Origin: an uncultured Bacteroidales bacterium
GTDB taxonomy: Bacteria; Bacteroidota; Bacteroidia; Bacteroidales; P3
Reading direction: 5' to 3'
Assembly (NCBI GenBank): GCA_947177315.1
Contig: CAMWTX010000001.1
Span: 1-42,957 of the forward strand
DNA length: 42,957 nucleotides
Translations under genes and position numbers: made by a program
Notes under the pieces: generated by a model
The model's input: the letters and a program-made list of their open reading frames with translations, nothing else
The model's database searches: none
What the model was told of the DNA's origin: nothing
Shown here: positions 7,673 through 17,300 of the stretch, in pieces
How the letters are laid out: each line of letters opens with the position of its first letter
Numbering within the stretch: position 1 is the first letter of the stretch

Positions 7673-9544
7673 CTATTTGTTGAGCCAAATCAAAAGCACC
7701 GAAATATCGGCGGGCGAAACCCCCGGAATCCGGGAGGCCTGGCCGAGCGTGGCGGGCTTGATCCGGCTCAGTTTCTCGCGCGCCTCATATGAGAGCGAAA
7801 GTATCGAGCGATAGTCGAAGTCGGGTTTAAGCGGCAGATCATCGTACTTGGAAAGCCGCGCCGCGTTCTCTTCTTCCTTGCGGATATACGAGTTGTATTT
7901 CATGCTGATCTCCACTTCTTCCAAGAGTTCGCGGTAATAGGGTTTTTTGCGGTTCTTCCCGATATAGGCGGCAAGCCCTTCGTCTAACTGCATGAGTTGC
8001 GCAAGGTTTATCTGCGGACGTTGCAGCAGGGCTTCCAAACTCGTTTTCTGCGTCAGGGCGGAAGTGCCGTATTCCAACAGTTTTCCGTTTACCTTTTCGG
8101 GTTCCGCCTTATGGCTGCCGATATACGTTTTTATTTTTTCGCCGTACGATTTTTTCTCTTCCAGACGCCGCATCCTTTCTTCTTTGGCCAGACCCAAATC
8201 ATAAGACAAAGGCGTAAGGCGTTCATCGGCGTTATCCTGCCGCAACAGAATACGGTATTCGGCACGGGAGGTAAACATACGGTAGGGCTCGTCCACGCCT
8301 TTGGTCACCAAATCGTCTATCAGCACGCCGATATAGGCCTGGGAGCGGTTGAGCACGAAAGGAGCCTGGCCATTTATCTTCAAGTGGGCATTGATTCCCG
8401 CCATGAAACCCTGGCCGGCGGCTTCTTCATAACCGGTGGTACCGTTTACCTGGCCGGCGAAATAAAGGTGGTTCACCCGTTTGGTCTCCAAGGTCGGCTT
8501 GAGTTGGGTGGGATCAAAATAATCGTATTCGATAGCGTAGCCCGGACGGAAAATTTTTGCATTCTCAAAACCTACGATTTTATGCAGGGCCGCCATTTGG
8601 GTCTCTTCGGGCAGGGAGGAAGAAAAACCATTCAGATAATACTCCTGGCTGCCGCGGCCACAGGGTTCAAAAAACAACTGATGTTTGTCTTTGTCGGCAA
8701 AGCGGTCTATCTTGTCTTCTATCGAGGGGCAGTAACGCGGGCCGCGGCCTTTGATTCGGCCGGCAAACATGGGCGATTTGTCGAAACCGGTGCGGAGAAT
8801 ATCATGCACCTGGGGATTGGTGTATGCCAAAAAGCACGACATCTGTTCCTGCACGCAAGGGGTATCGGTAAACGAAAACCGGCCCGGTTCCTCATCGCCT
8901 TTCTGTTCCGCCAGCACCGAAAAATCCACGGTGCGGGCATCCACACGCACAGGGGTTCCCGTCTTGAGGCTTTCCACTTGGAAACCGCGTTCCTTTAATT
9001 GTTCGCTCAAACCGAAAGAAGCGCTCTCGCCTATCCTGCCGCCCGAATAAGATTTTTCGCCGATATGGATTTTTCCGTTTAGAAAAGTGCCGCCGGTAAG
9101 GATAACCGCCTTGGCATGAATTTCTGCACCGCAGAGGGTACGCACACCCACCACCTCATCTTGCTTTAAAAGGAAGGCCGTTACCGTATCCTGACGAATA
9201 TCCAGATTCGGAACCGTTTCGAGTTGCGCCCGCCAGTGGGCGGAAAAACGCCACATATCGCATTGAGCCCGCGGGCTCCACATGGCAGGGCCTTTGGAAC
9301 GGTTCAGCATACGGAACTGTAAAGTGGAAAGGTCGGTAACGATACCGGAGTAACCGCCCATCGCATCGATTTCGCGTACAATCTGTCCTTTGGCCACACC
9401 GCCCATCGCCGGATTGCACGACATATACGCCATGCGGTCTATCTGCATGCTCAACAGCAACACCCGGCTGCCCAAATTGGCTGCCGCCGCTGCCGCCTCA
9501 CATCCGGCATGGCCACCTCCCACTACAATAACATTGTATTCCAT
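7673..9544 (-). CDS. mnmG: tRNA U34 carboxymethylaminomethyl-modifying enzyme, FAD subunit MnmG (GidA)
   Basis: With MnmE, this FAD enzyme adds the carboxymethylaminomethyl group to wobble U34 of several tRNAs. Length is 623 residues, normal for the family. The N-terminus has the FAD Rossmann motif VGGGHAGCEAA. Both family signatures are present: GPRYCPSIEDKIDRF and AGQVNGTTGYEEAAGQGF. The C-terminal MnmE/tRNA-binding helical domain ends with PATLGQASRIPGVSPADIS. The ATG at 9544 is clear. The gene has its own promoter in the gap after ybeY, and a parS site lies in its leader. In many bacteria mnmG/gidA lies close to oriC, which fits the parS pair and the AT-rich gap nearby. Confidence 0.98.
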   Translation of the reverse strand: MEYNVIVVGGGHAGCEAAAAAANLGSRVLLLSMQIDRMAYMSCNPAMGGVAKGQIVREIDAMGGYSGIVTDLSTLQFRMLNRSKGPAMWSPRAQCDMWRFSAHWRAQLETVPNLDIRQDTVTAFLLKQDEVVGVRTLCGAEIHAKAVILTGGTFLNGKIHIGEKSYSGGRIGESASFGLSEQLKERGFQVESLKTGTPVRVDARTVDFSVLAEQKGDEEPGRFSFTDTPCVQEQMSCFLAYTNPQVHDILRTGFDKSPMFAGRIKGRGPRYCPSIEDKIDRFADKDKHQLFFEPCGRGSQEYYLNGFSSSLPEETQMAALHKIVGFENAKIFRPGYAIEYDYFDPTQLKPTLETKRVNHLYFAGQVNGTTGYEEAAGQGFMAGINAHLKINGQAPFVLNRSQAYIGVLIDDLVTKGVDEPYRMFTSRAEYRILLRQDNADERLTPLSYDLGLAKEERMRRLEEKKSYGEKIKTYIGSHKAEPEKVNGKLLEYGTSALTQKTSLEALLQRPQINLAQLMQLDEGLAAYIGKNRKKPYYRELLEEVEISMKYNSYIRKEEENAARLSKYDDLPLKPDFDYRSILSLSYEAREKLSRIKPATLGQASRIPGVSPADISVLLIWLNK

Positions 9545-9572
9545 TCCTATTTAAAATTCAAAACAAGCGAAG

Positions 9573-9588
9573 TGTTTCACGTGAAACA
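9573..9588. other. parS centromere site 1
   Basis: The 16 bases are exactly TGTTTCACGTGAAACA, the palindromic ParB-binding site described in Bacillus and conserved across bacteria. The palindrome extends to 20 bp here (9571-9590). It lies in the mnmG leader, 28 bases before the start codon. ParB loaded here would form the partition complex that segregates the origin region. parA and parB are not in the window. Confidence 0.93.
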
Positions 9589-9619
9589 CTTCTAAAACCG
9601 ATTGTATTTAAACGGTTTA

Positions 9620-9649
9620 CAAAGATAGTCGAAAAAACTTGCTTGCAAA
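9620..9649 (-). promoter_or_regulatory. Promoter for mnmG
   Basis: On the minus strand TATCTTTG (9627-9620) is a perfect TAnnTTTG -7 element. TTTG (9649-9646) lies 18 bases upstream as the -33 element. Transcription would start near 9613, so the leader includes parS site 1. Confidence 0.65.
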
Positions 9650-9651
9650 AA

Positions 9652-10131
9652 TCACTTTTTGGAAAAACAAGTCGCCAGCATTTCATCCTCCTTTTCGTGG
9701 ATGGCTTTTTCTTCTTTGGGACTCTTATCCTTGTAACCCGCCAAATGCAACAGGCCATGTATCATAACCCGGTTCAATTCATCGATATTCCGAACCTCAA
9801 ATTTCCGGGCATTCTCCTTAATGCGTTCCACGCTGATATAAATATCTCCCGAAACAGGACGGTACTTGGATGCCGTTTTGCCACCTGTTGCCGAAATCGG
9901 GAACGCATCGCCAGGCAAAGTATAGTCGAAAGTAATCACATCGGTAAAAGTGTCGTGGTTCAGATATTCCCGGTTTACCTTTAAAAGATATTCATCGGAA
10001 CAAAAAATATAGGTGATGCCCGATGAAACGCAACCCAGGCGTTTCAAGACCTTGAGTAAACACGCACGGGTGTCGTTGCGGCGCATGAACCCTACCCGAC
10101 AATCTTGTTCAATAAAGGTAATTTCTTTCAT
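9652..10131 (-). CDS. ybeY: Endoribonuclease YbeY (16S rRNA 3'-end maturation)
   Basis: A zinc-dependent RNase that takes part in 16S rRNA 3' processing and late ribosome quality control. The metal-binding signature HGLLHLAGYKD is present near the C-terminus, preceded by the expected DVITF segment (HDTFTDVITFDY). I chose the ATG at 10131 (159 residues, MKEITFIEQD), which matches the usual family length. The reading frame stays open to 10194, but that extension translates parS site 2 and reads MFHVKH, a known kind of false N-terminus. The gene lies 105 bases after the DUF4175 gene, is flanked by parS sites on both sides, and has a possible promoter of its own. Confidence 0.95.
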   Translation of the reverse strand: MKEITFIEQDCRVGFMRRNDTRACLLKVLKRLGCVSSGITYIFCSDEYLLKVNREYLNHDTFTDVITFDYTLPGDAFPISATGGKTASKYRPVSGDIYISVERIKENARKFEVRNIDELNRVMIHGLLHLAGYKDKSPKEEKAIHEKEDEMLATCFSKK

Positions 10132-10150
10132 TTTGAATGTTTTATAAAGA

Positions 10151-10166
10151 TGTTTCACGTGAAACA
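10151..10166. other. parS centromere site 2
   Basis: A second exact TGTTTCACGTGAAACA, extending to an 18-bp palindrome (10150-10167). It lies 20 bases upstream of the ybeY start and 578 bases from site 1. Two perfect copies of a 16-mer this close together are not expected by chance, so a working ParB-loading locus is likely. Confidence 0.93.
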
Positions 10167-10231
10167 TCGCTGTTGTCATACCTCGTTCCGACATCTTTTA
10201 GGCCTATCCGGACTTCCGATGCCAACTTAGG

Positions 10232-10261
10232 CAAAACTATTTATTCGTGTTTTCAAACAAA
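10232..10261 (-). promoter_or_regulatory. Possible promoter for ybeY
   Basis: On the minus strand TAGTTTTG (10239-10232) fits the -7 element TAnnTTTG and overlaps the DUF4175 stop codon. TTTG (10261-10258) lies 18 bases upstream. The leader would contain parS site 2. The match is good, but short motifs of this kind also arise by chance in T-rich coding ends. Confidence 0.4.
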
Positions 10262-13200
10262 AAGTCCTGCACTTTTTTCTTGTAATACGGACGCAGTTCG
10301 GGATAGGAAAAACGGAGTAAATCGTTTCCCTGCATTTTTTTCTTGGCGGCGTTCTCCACACTGTCGCCCATAAAAGGAGCGAACGGATTTCCCGCCTTCG
10401 ACTCCCGCCTGTCGTCGCGTTCACGTTTGAGTTCGGCATTCTCAGCTTCCAGCAAACGGCTCTCGATATTCTTTTGACGCGACATCACACGGTCGTTCAA
10501 AATGCGGTTCACCAAATCGCGTTCGGTTGTTTCCATATCTCCCAAGATACGGTTGTAAAGTCCTGCGGCGCCAGGATTCGTTATTTTATCCTTGCGCATC
10601 TGTTCCTGAAGCATACGCCTTATCATTTCCTGTTTGGCGGCGGCACGCGCAAAAGATTCCGAAACCTTTTCCTCCGAAATCTGTTCACCTTGGGAATTGC
10701 CCGATTCGCCCGGCCTGCTTTCCTTGCCCTGCGGAGCGGTTTGCGGCTGACCCTGCTTCTGCATCTGTTCCAACATCTTTTTCAATTCATCCAACTGACG
10801 GTTCAAATCCTGCTGCATCTGCTGCAAGGACTGCTTGCCTTGCTTCATCATTTGCTGCAGAGACGGAATCGGCATCGAAGAACTTTTTTCGCCCGGTTTA
10901 GGACAGGACATCTGCGGTTTGCCCTTCTGCTTTTTCTTGGAAGAACCGCTGTTTCCCTTCATGTTCATCTGTTGCTCCATCCTGTCTAAAGACTCGGAGA
11001 GCAGCAAGGCCAGGTTGTTCAGCGAAGTCATGGTGTATTGCTGGCGCGCCAGGGCCCGGCTGTTGGCCGTATTATAGTGCGAATAATAGACGTTGTTCAT
11101 TGCCAGCAGCAAATCCAGAGCCTCACGGCTGTAAGACAGCATATCCTTTACCTCCCTGTCGGTAGTCAGAGCCACTTGCGGCTGTCGCCGGGCAATGGCA
11201 TTGACGCTGTCGGCCACAAAACGTATCTCGGTATTCAAGGCCGCCTGGGCGCGGATCTGTTCCGCATAACGCGGATCGTTCAGATGGGTCTTGCCCAAAG
11301 TCTCCATCAATTTTTCCTGCTGCACCGAAATACGCACCGTCGATTTGAGCAAAAGCCGGATAAAATCGGCATCCTCCGCTTGGTTCTCCTCTTCTATCTG
11401 CTGCATCTGCCCTGACAGATTGTCGGCCAACTGCTGCAAATCCTGTTCGGTTTTTTCCTGATCCTGACGCGCCGATTTGTCGTCTTTGCGCTGTAAATCC
11501 TCCTTGGTGTTCTCGATATCCTGACGCGCTTTTTCCAAAAGGGAATCCGGCAACGAAAACGAAGTTTTCTTTTCCAGACCCTCGTTCAAATCCTCCACCT
11601 TTTGGAGATCCTTTTCCAAACGGTTCCTGTCTTTCTGCAAATCTTCCTGCAGCTTCAACGCGCTGTCGGCCGATACATGCCGCATTTTCTCACCGGTTTC
11701 CCGGCTTTTTTCCGAAAGCGCCTGAGCGTCGGAAACGGCTTGCCGTAATTTATTTTCAAATTCTAATTGTTTGTATAAATTTAAATTACGCTCAATATCA
11801 CGGCTCAATAAATCCTTCTGACGCTTCACATCCTCCAAAGCGTCCGTAATCTTTTCGCGGGGAGCGTTCTGCCGCATGAGTTCCTGCAATTCCTGCAGTT
11901 TCTTCATCGTGGCATCGTCAAAAAGCTTGTCCATAAGCTCCTGCAACTGCCGCTGTTTTTCCTGCAATTCCGGGTCGGCCTCTCCCAACTCGCTTTCCAG
12001 ACGCTGTTTCTCCTTGATTTCCTCCGACAGTTCTTTATACGTTTCCCGCAGGCTCTCCTGCTGTTCCATCAACAAATCCACCCGCTTCATGTCCTGCCAC
12101 GAAAGCTGCTTTTTGGAGAGCAGATCCTGTACGAATTCCTGCAGTTCCCGGTCAAAATTCCTTACGGAACGCAACGAAAGCGAAAACTTCTCGTCCACCG
12201 AAGCCGAAGTTCTGCCAACTTCTTCCCTTACTTCCTCCTGCGACATCTTCCGGTAGAAGAACGTTTGGGAATACACGGGCTTGAAAGGATAGAAAGCGTC
12301 GTTGTCGCGCAGCTCGAAACCATAACTGAGCTCATCGCCTGGTTGTGGATTAAATTGATCTATATCAAAATAATAAGTAAATTCCTGACTCAATCCGTAA
12401 GCCCTCAGCGGCAAGGTGTCGTAAAACGTCCATTCGTTGCCGGTGGCCGCATTGGTGCAGGAAAGCTTGAAAAGCAGGGAATGAAAACCATAGTCGTCGC
12501 TGATCATGCCGTGAAAATAACGGCGGTATATCCGGTTGCTGTCGAAAGAAGGCAACACCTCGATGCGCGGATAGGCATCCGGAAAGACCTCGACGGAAAA
12601 AGAGGCGGTATCGGTCTTTATATCTTCAAAAGCCTTGGGTATCAAACAGTAACTGCACGAACTGAAAAACTGCCCGGAAAAAGAGAAAACAGGCGGCTGC
12701 GCCCGGGCTTCCTTTAAGGAAACATCCTCGTTAAGCAGTTCACCCGAAGGTAAAAAGCCGAACAGAAGCTTTTCGGCATGGTCTATCTTCAAATCCCAAT
12801 CCACTTTCGTGCCGGCGGGAACCTGCAGGTTGAGCGAATTTTCCACCACTTCGGGTTTCCGGTTCATATAAGGCGGATAGCGGAGCGTTACCTTCATGCC
12901 TGACATCAAAGGCTTGTAATTGACTTCCAGCACATAAGGAGCGCTCCTATACTTGCCGGCCACCAGATGGAACGCTACCGGTTGCCTCACTTTCCGGAAC
13001 ACATGCGAAAAAGACACCGGCGAATTCCGGCGGCACGGAAACAAACGGCCCTCCGTTTCCACAAACACTTCCGCCGGCAGGATATCGCCCTGAACGTCTA
13101 TGTCAAGCGTAAAATCATCTTCATACGCCACACGCAGACTTTCGTTCCCGATAAGGATCGAAAAAGGAAACTCGCGCTCAAAATAACGGCCGTAACGCAC

Positions 13201-13752
13201 GATTCTTTCCGAAGAACCGATAATCCTCGGATTAACGAAATAAATGGCCGTACCCGTTGCCAAAACCAGCAGGAAAGCCAATATATAGCGTCGGTTCGCC
13301 CTGAACCTGACCGCCTTTTCGAAACGGTACGGCACAAAACGGCGGCTTATCTGTTCGATGGCGGCTTCCAGCAAAGTGTACAAAGCCCCGTTCTCCTGTA
13401 GCTGACGCCTCAAATCGAGCACATTGTACAGTCTGTCGTCCAACTCCGGATAACGCAAAGCCAGGTAGCGCGCCGCCTCTTCGTGGCTCATGCGGGAGAA
13501 CCATCCCCTGCCCTGTCCCCAAGGATAAAGCACCAGCATTCCCAAGCCTGCCGAAAACAATGCGGTGAAAGACCAAAATACTGTTCTGCGTACATTTCCC
13601 GGCAAATAAAAAAGATATTCCAGGAGGCAGAACACAAGAAAGACCGCCAAAGAAGCCGCCAAAAGCACAAAAAAGCCTCTCCATGCCTTGTTGGCATAGT
13701 ACCGGAATATAAAAGCATCCAGTTTGGCTATGAAATCTTCGTATGCGGCCAT
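10237..13752 (-). CDS. DUF4175 membrane protein with long coiled-coil region
   Basis: A 1171-residue protein. Two hydrophobic helices lie near residues 25-47 and 57-79, and a third near 152-172 (YILAFLLVLATGTAIYFV), as in the DUF4175 family of Bacteroidetes. A beta-rich middle part (about 180-510) follows. From about 510 to 1000 it is a long Gln/Glu/Lys/Leu-rich coiled coil with many QELQEL-type runs. The C-terminal Gln/Met-rich segment includes MQQDLNRQLDELKKMLEQMQ. No catalytic motif is visible. The family has no established role; a membrane-anchored structural or envelope-associated function is a guess. The ATG at 13752 is the first in frame. It is the first gene leftward from the AT-rich gap and probably the promoter-proximal gene of the block ahead of ybeY. 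Confidence 0.85.
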   Translation of the reverse strand: MAAYEDFIAKLDAFIFRYYANKAWRGFFVLLAASLAVFLVFCLLEYLFYLPGNVRRTVFWSFTALFSAGLGMLVLYPWGQGRGWFSRMSHEEAARYLALRYPELDDRLYNVLDLRRQLQENGALYTLLEAAIEQISRRFVPYRFEKAVRFRANRRYILAFLLVLATGTAIYFVNPRIIGSSERIVRYGRYFEREFPFSILIGNESLRVAYEDDFTLDIDVQGDILPAEVFVETEGRLFPCRRNSPVSFSHVFRKVRQPVAFHLVAGKYRSAPYVLEVNYKPLMSGMKVTLRYPPYMNRKPEVVENSLNLQVPAGTKVDWDLKIDHAEKLLFGFLPSGELLNEDVSLKEARAQPPVFSFSGQFFSSCSYCLIPKAFEDIKTDTASFSVEVFPDAYPRIEVLPSFDSNRIYRRYFHGMISDDYGFHSLLFKLSCTNAATGNEWTFYDTLPLRAYGLSQEFTYYFDIDQFNPQPGDELSYGFELRDNDAFYPFKPVYSQTFFYRKMSQEEVREEVGRTSASVDEKFSLSLRSVRNFDRELQEFVQDLLSKKQLSWQDMKRVDLLMEQQESLRETYKELSEEIKEKQRLESELGEADPELQEKQRQLQELMDKLFDDATMKKLQELQELMRQNAPREKITDALEDVKRQKDLLSRDIERNLNLYKQLEFENKLRQAVSDAQALSEKSRETGEKMRHVSADSALKLQEDLQKDRNRLEKDLQKVEDLNEGLEKKTSFSLPDSLLEKARQDIENTKEDLQRKDDKSARQDQEKTEQDLQQLADNLSGQMQQIEEENQAEDADFIRLLLKSTVRISVQQEKLMETLGKTHLNDPRYAEQIRAQAALNTEIRFVADSVNAIARRQPQVALTTDREVKDMLSYSREALDLLLAMNNVYYSHYNTANSRALARQQYTMTSLNNLALLLSESLDRMEQQMNMKGNSGSSKKKQKGKPQMSCPKPGEKSSSMPIPSLQQMMKQGKQSLQQMQQDLNRQLDELKKMLEQMQKQGQPQTAPQGKESRPGESGNSQGEQISEEKVSESFARAAAKQEMIRRMLQEQMRKDKITNPGAAGLYNRILGDMETTERDLVNRILNDRVMSRQKNIESRLLEAENAELKRERDDRRESKAGNPFAPFMGDSVENAAKKKMQGNDLLRFSYPELRPYYKKKVQDFLFENTNK

Positions 13753-13981
13753 AATCTACGGGCTGTCCGCGCCCTTTTCAAACAAAACGTAAAGATACGC
13801 CTTTGATTCCAAGATTAGGCAACCGGATACCGCTCCATACCTCGAATTCATCCAGTTTTCAACACGCAAATTATTGGTATTCTTAAATTTTTAAAAATTT
13901 AAAAAATAAAAAAGAATAATACCCGTAGTAGTAGGGCTGTTATCGTGGTGGATAAATTTTCCGGCAGAATCTTATCATTTG

Positions 13982-13990
13982 TTATGCACA
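13982..13990 (+). promoter_or_regulatory. DnaA-box consensus TTATGCACA
   Basis: Exact match to TTATNCACA within the AT-rich gap. A second element, GGTGGATAA at 13947-13955, is TTATCCACC on the minus strand and differs from the consensus at the last base. A 9-mer alone is weak evidence; its place beside a run of A/T near parS and mnmG is what makes it notable. Confidence 0.45.
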
Positions 13991-14264
13991 GCCGCACCCG
14001 TTTTATCAATACTTACTGAACAACAAAAAAGGCTTTGAACCAATATTTTGATGAATTTACAAACAACTGTTCACAGCTTGATGGAAGCCGTGTTCAACAG
14101 CCCGGAATTTTAACATCCGTTAAGTTAAAAATGTTTAAAACCGTTTGATAAAACCTTGATTCCTGTTCATTTTTCCGCCGCTTTTTATTCTCAACAAGTT
14201 TTCCATAAGATTTTAACCGGATATAAACACTTTTTCAACTCTTCCTTTTTTCCGTACAAAAAAC

Positions 14265-14272
14265 TAACTTTG
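14265..14272 (+). promoter_or_regulatory. -7 element of the nifJ promoter
   Basis: TAACTTTG is a perfect TAnnTTTG. No clear TTTG lies at the -33 position, where there is only a T-run near 14245. The expected start near 14279 leaves a short leader of about 35 bases before the nifJ ATG. Confidence 0.5.
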
Positions 14273-14312
14273 CGGTTTTGTAAGCAAGCAAAAAACAAAA
14301 ACCTTATAAATA

Positions 14313-17300
14313 ATGGCAAAACAAAAGAAATTCATGACCTGTGACGGGAATGAAGCCACGGCTCACGTTGCCTCTATGTTCAGCGAAGTAGCCGCCATTT
14401 ACCCCATCACGCCGTCTTCACCCATGGCCGAACACATCGACGAATGGGCGTCGCAAGGCAGAACCAATATGTTCGGCGAAAAGGTCCGCGTTATCGAAAT
14501 GCAGTCGGAAGCCGGCGCGGCCGGTGCGGTTCACGGCTCTTTGCAGGCCGGTGCGCTCACCACTACCTATACCGCTTCGCAGGGCTTGCTGCTGATGATT
14601 CCCAACATGTACAAGATTGCCGGCGAACTGTTGCCGGGCGTTTTCCATGTTTCCGCCCGTGCCTTGGCTTCGCACGCCTTGTCTATCTTCGGCGACCATC
14701 AGGATATCTACGCCACCCGTCAGACCGGTTTCGCTTTCCTGGCTTCCAGCTCGGTTCAGGAATGTATGGACTTGGCCGGCGTGGCTCACTTGGCGGCCAT
14801 CAAGAGCCGTGTTCCTTTCTGCCATTTCTTCGACGGTTTCCGCACCTCGCACGAAATCCAGAAAATCGAAGCCATCGATATGGAAGACCTCAAGGCTTTG
14901 GTGGATACCGACGCTTTGCAGGCCTACCGCGACCGCGCCCTCAATCCCGAACATCCGGTAACGCGCGGCACGGCGCAGAACCCCGACGTTTATTTCCAGG
15001 CACGCGAAGCCTGCAATCCTTACTATGATGCCGTTCCCGACATCGTGAACGACTACATGCAGAAGATTTCGGCTTTGACGGGCCGCGAATACAAGCCCTT
15101 TACCTATTACGGCGATCCCAATGCCGAATACGTGATTGTGGCGATGGGTTCGATTACCGACACGCTGATCGAAACCATCGACTACCTCGCCGCCCAGGGC
15201 AAGAAGAACATCGGTTTGATTACCGTTCACCTCTTCCGTCCTTTCAGCGCCAAATACCTGCTCAACGTGCTGCCCAAGACCGCCAAGCGTCTGTGTGTGC
15301 TCGACCGCAGCAAGGAACCTGGCGCGGCAGGCGAAGCCCTGTATCTGGATGTGGTGGAAGTGCTGAGCCATCTGGCCAACCGTCCCGAAGTGATCTGCGG
15401 CCGCTACGGTCTGAGCTCCAAAGACACCACGCCCGCCCACATGCTGGCGGTTATCGAAAACGTTCAGTCGGCCAAGCCGATGAACAAATTCACCGTGGGT
15501 ATCGTCGATGACCTCACCCACCTTTCGCTGCCGGTTCTTCCCGAAATCAACACCAGCCCCGAAGGAACCTACGCCTGCAAATTCTACGGCCTGGGCGCCG
15601 ATGGCACGGTGGGTGCCAACAAGAACACCATCAAGATTATCGGCGGAACCACCGACAAATACTGCCAGGCTTACTTCTCCTACGACAGTAAGAAATCGGG
15701 CGGCTTTACCTGCTCGCACCTGCGTTTCGGCGACAAGAAGATCAACTCGCCCTACCTGGTTACCACGCCCGACTTCGTGGCTTGCCATGTGGCCAACTAC
15801 ATCTTCAAATATCCCATGTTGCGCGGCTTGAAGAAAGGCGGCAACTTCCTGCTCAACTCGTGGTGGGATGTGGAAGAAACCAAGAAGCAGCTGCCCAACG
15901 CCATGAAGAAATATCTGGCGGACAACGATATCAATTTCTACATCATCAACGCCACCAAGATTGCCGAAGAAATCGGTCTGGGCAACCGTACCAACACCAT
16001 TCTCCAATCGGCCTTCTTTAAGATTTCGGGTGTGATTCCCTACGAAAAGGCGGTGGATGAAATGAAGAAAGCCATCGTGAAATCGTATGGCAAGAAGGGT
16101 GAGAACATCGTGAACATGAACTTCGCCGCCGTTGACCGCGGTGCGGATTATGTGAAGGTGGAAATCCCCGCCGACTGGAAGAACCTCCAGGACGACGGCA
16201 AGATCGGCAAGCGCGAAGGCGTTCGCCCCGATTTCATCAAGAACATCGTGGATGTGGTGAACGACCAGAAGGGCGACGACCTGCCCGTGAGCGCGTTCAA
16301 GGATATGGCCGACGGCACTTTCCCCGCCGGTTGCGCCAAATACGAAAAACGCGGTATCGCCAGCCACGTTCCGGCCTGGGATTCGAGCAAGTGTATCCAG
16401 TGTAACCAGTGCTCCTATGTGTGTCCTCACGCCGCCATCCGTCCTTTCGTGATGAACGAAAAGGAAACGGCCTCCCTGCCTGCCGGCACGGCCACCATCA
16501 AGGCTATCGGCAAGGAATTCGAAGGCATGCAGTTCCGCGTTCAGGTAAGTGTTCTCGACTGTACGGGCTGCGGCAACTGTGTGGACGTTTGCCCCGCCAA
16601 GGAAAAGGCGCTCGTGATGCGTCCGCTCATGGAACAGGAAAACCAGGCGCCGCTGTGGGATTACATGGTGGACAACATCACCACCAAGGCTCATTTGCTC
16701 GACGTTGCCAAGTCGGTAAAGAACAGCCAGTTCGCACAGCCTCTGTTCGAATTCTCGGGGGCTTGCGCCGGTTGCGGCGAAACGCCTTACATCAAACTCA
16801 TCACCCAGTTGTTCGGAGACCGCATGATGGTGGCCAACGCTACCGGATGCTCGTCTATCTACAGCGGTTCTTTCCCCTCTTCGCCCTACTGCACCAATTC
16901 CTGCGGTTGCGGTCCGGCCTGGGCCAACTCGCTCTTTGAAGACAACGCCGAATTCGGCCTCGGTATGGCTACGGCGGTGCGCCAGATGCGCGATCGTCTG
17001 CAGATGTATATGAACCAGGCTTTGGAAGACGCCAAATGCCCCGAAAACATCAAGGAACTGTTCCGTTTCTGGATCGAAAACCGCGAAGACGCCGAAAAGA
17101 CCAAGGAAGTTACGCCCAAAATCCGCGAAGCGCTCAAGGGCACGCAATGCCCCGTCTGCAAGAACATCTTGGATATGAGCCAATACCTCATCAAGCGTTC
17201 GCAATGGATCTTCGGCGGTGACGGCTGGGCTTACGATATCGGTTACGGCGGTCTGGACCACGTGCTGGCATCGGGCGAAAACGTAAACGTGCTGGTGCTC

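Larger units (their letters stand above)
13753..14312. other. AT-rich intergenic region, candidate oriC
   Basis: A 560-base gap between divergent genes, far richer in A/T than its surroundings. It holds almost pure A/T at 13881-13920 that includes a 20-bp palindrome (13883-13902), a perfect DnaA box consensus at 13982-13990, and an 8-of-9 match on the other strand at 13947-13955. Looser TTCACA/TTCAACA elements lie at 14069-14098. The region sits about 4 kb from two parS sites and from mnmG. These are features of a bacterial origin. It could also simply be a long promoter region for nifJ, whose -7 element lies at its right end. dnaA is not adjacent. Confidence 0.45.

Noticed and set aside
9571..9590. 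The TTTCACGTGAAA palindrome read as a rho-independent terminator or repressor operator
   Set aside because: The exact 16-bp parS consensus occurs twice, and neither copy is followed by a T-run. Partition site is the simpler explanation.
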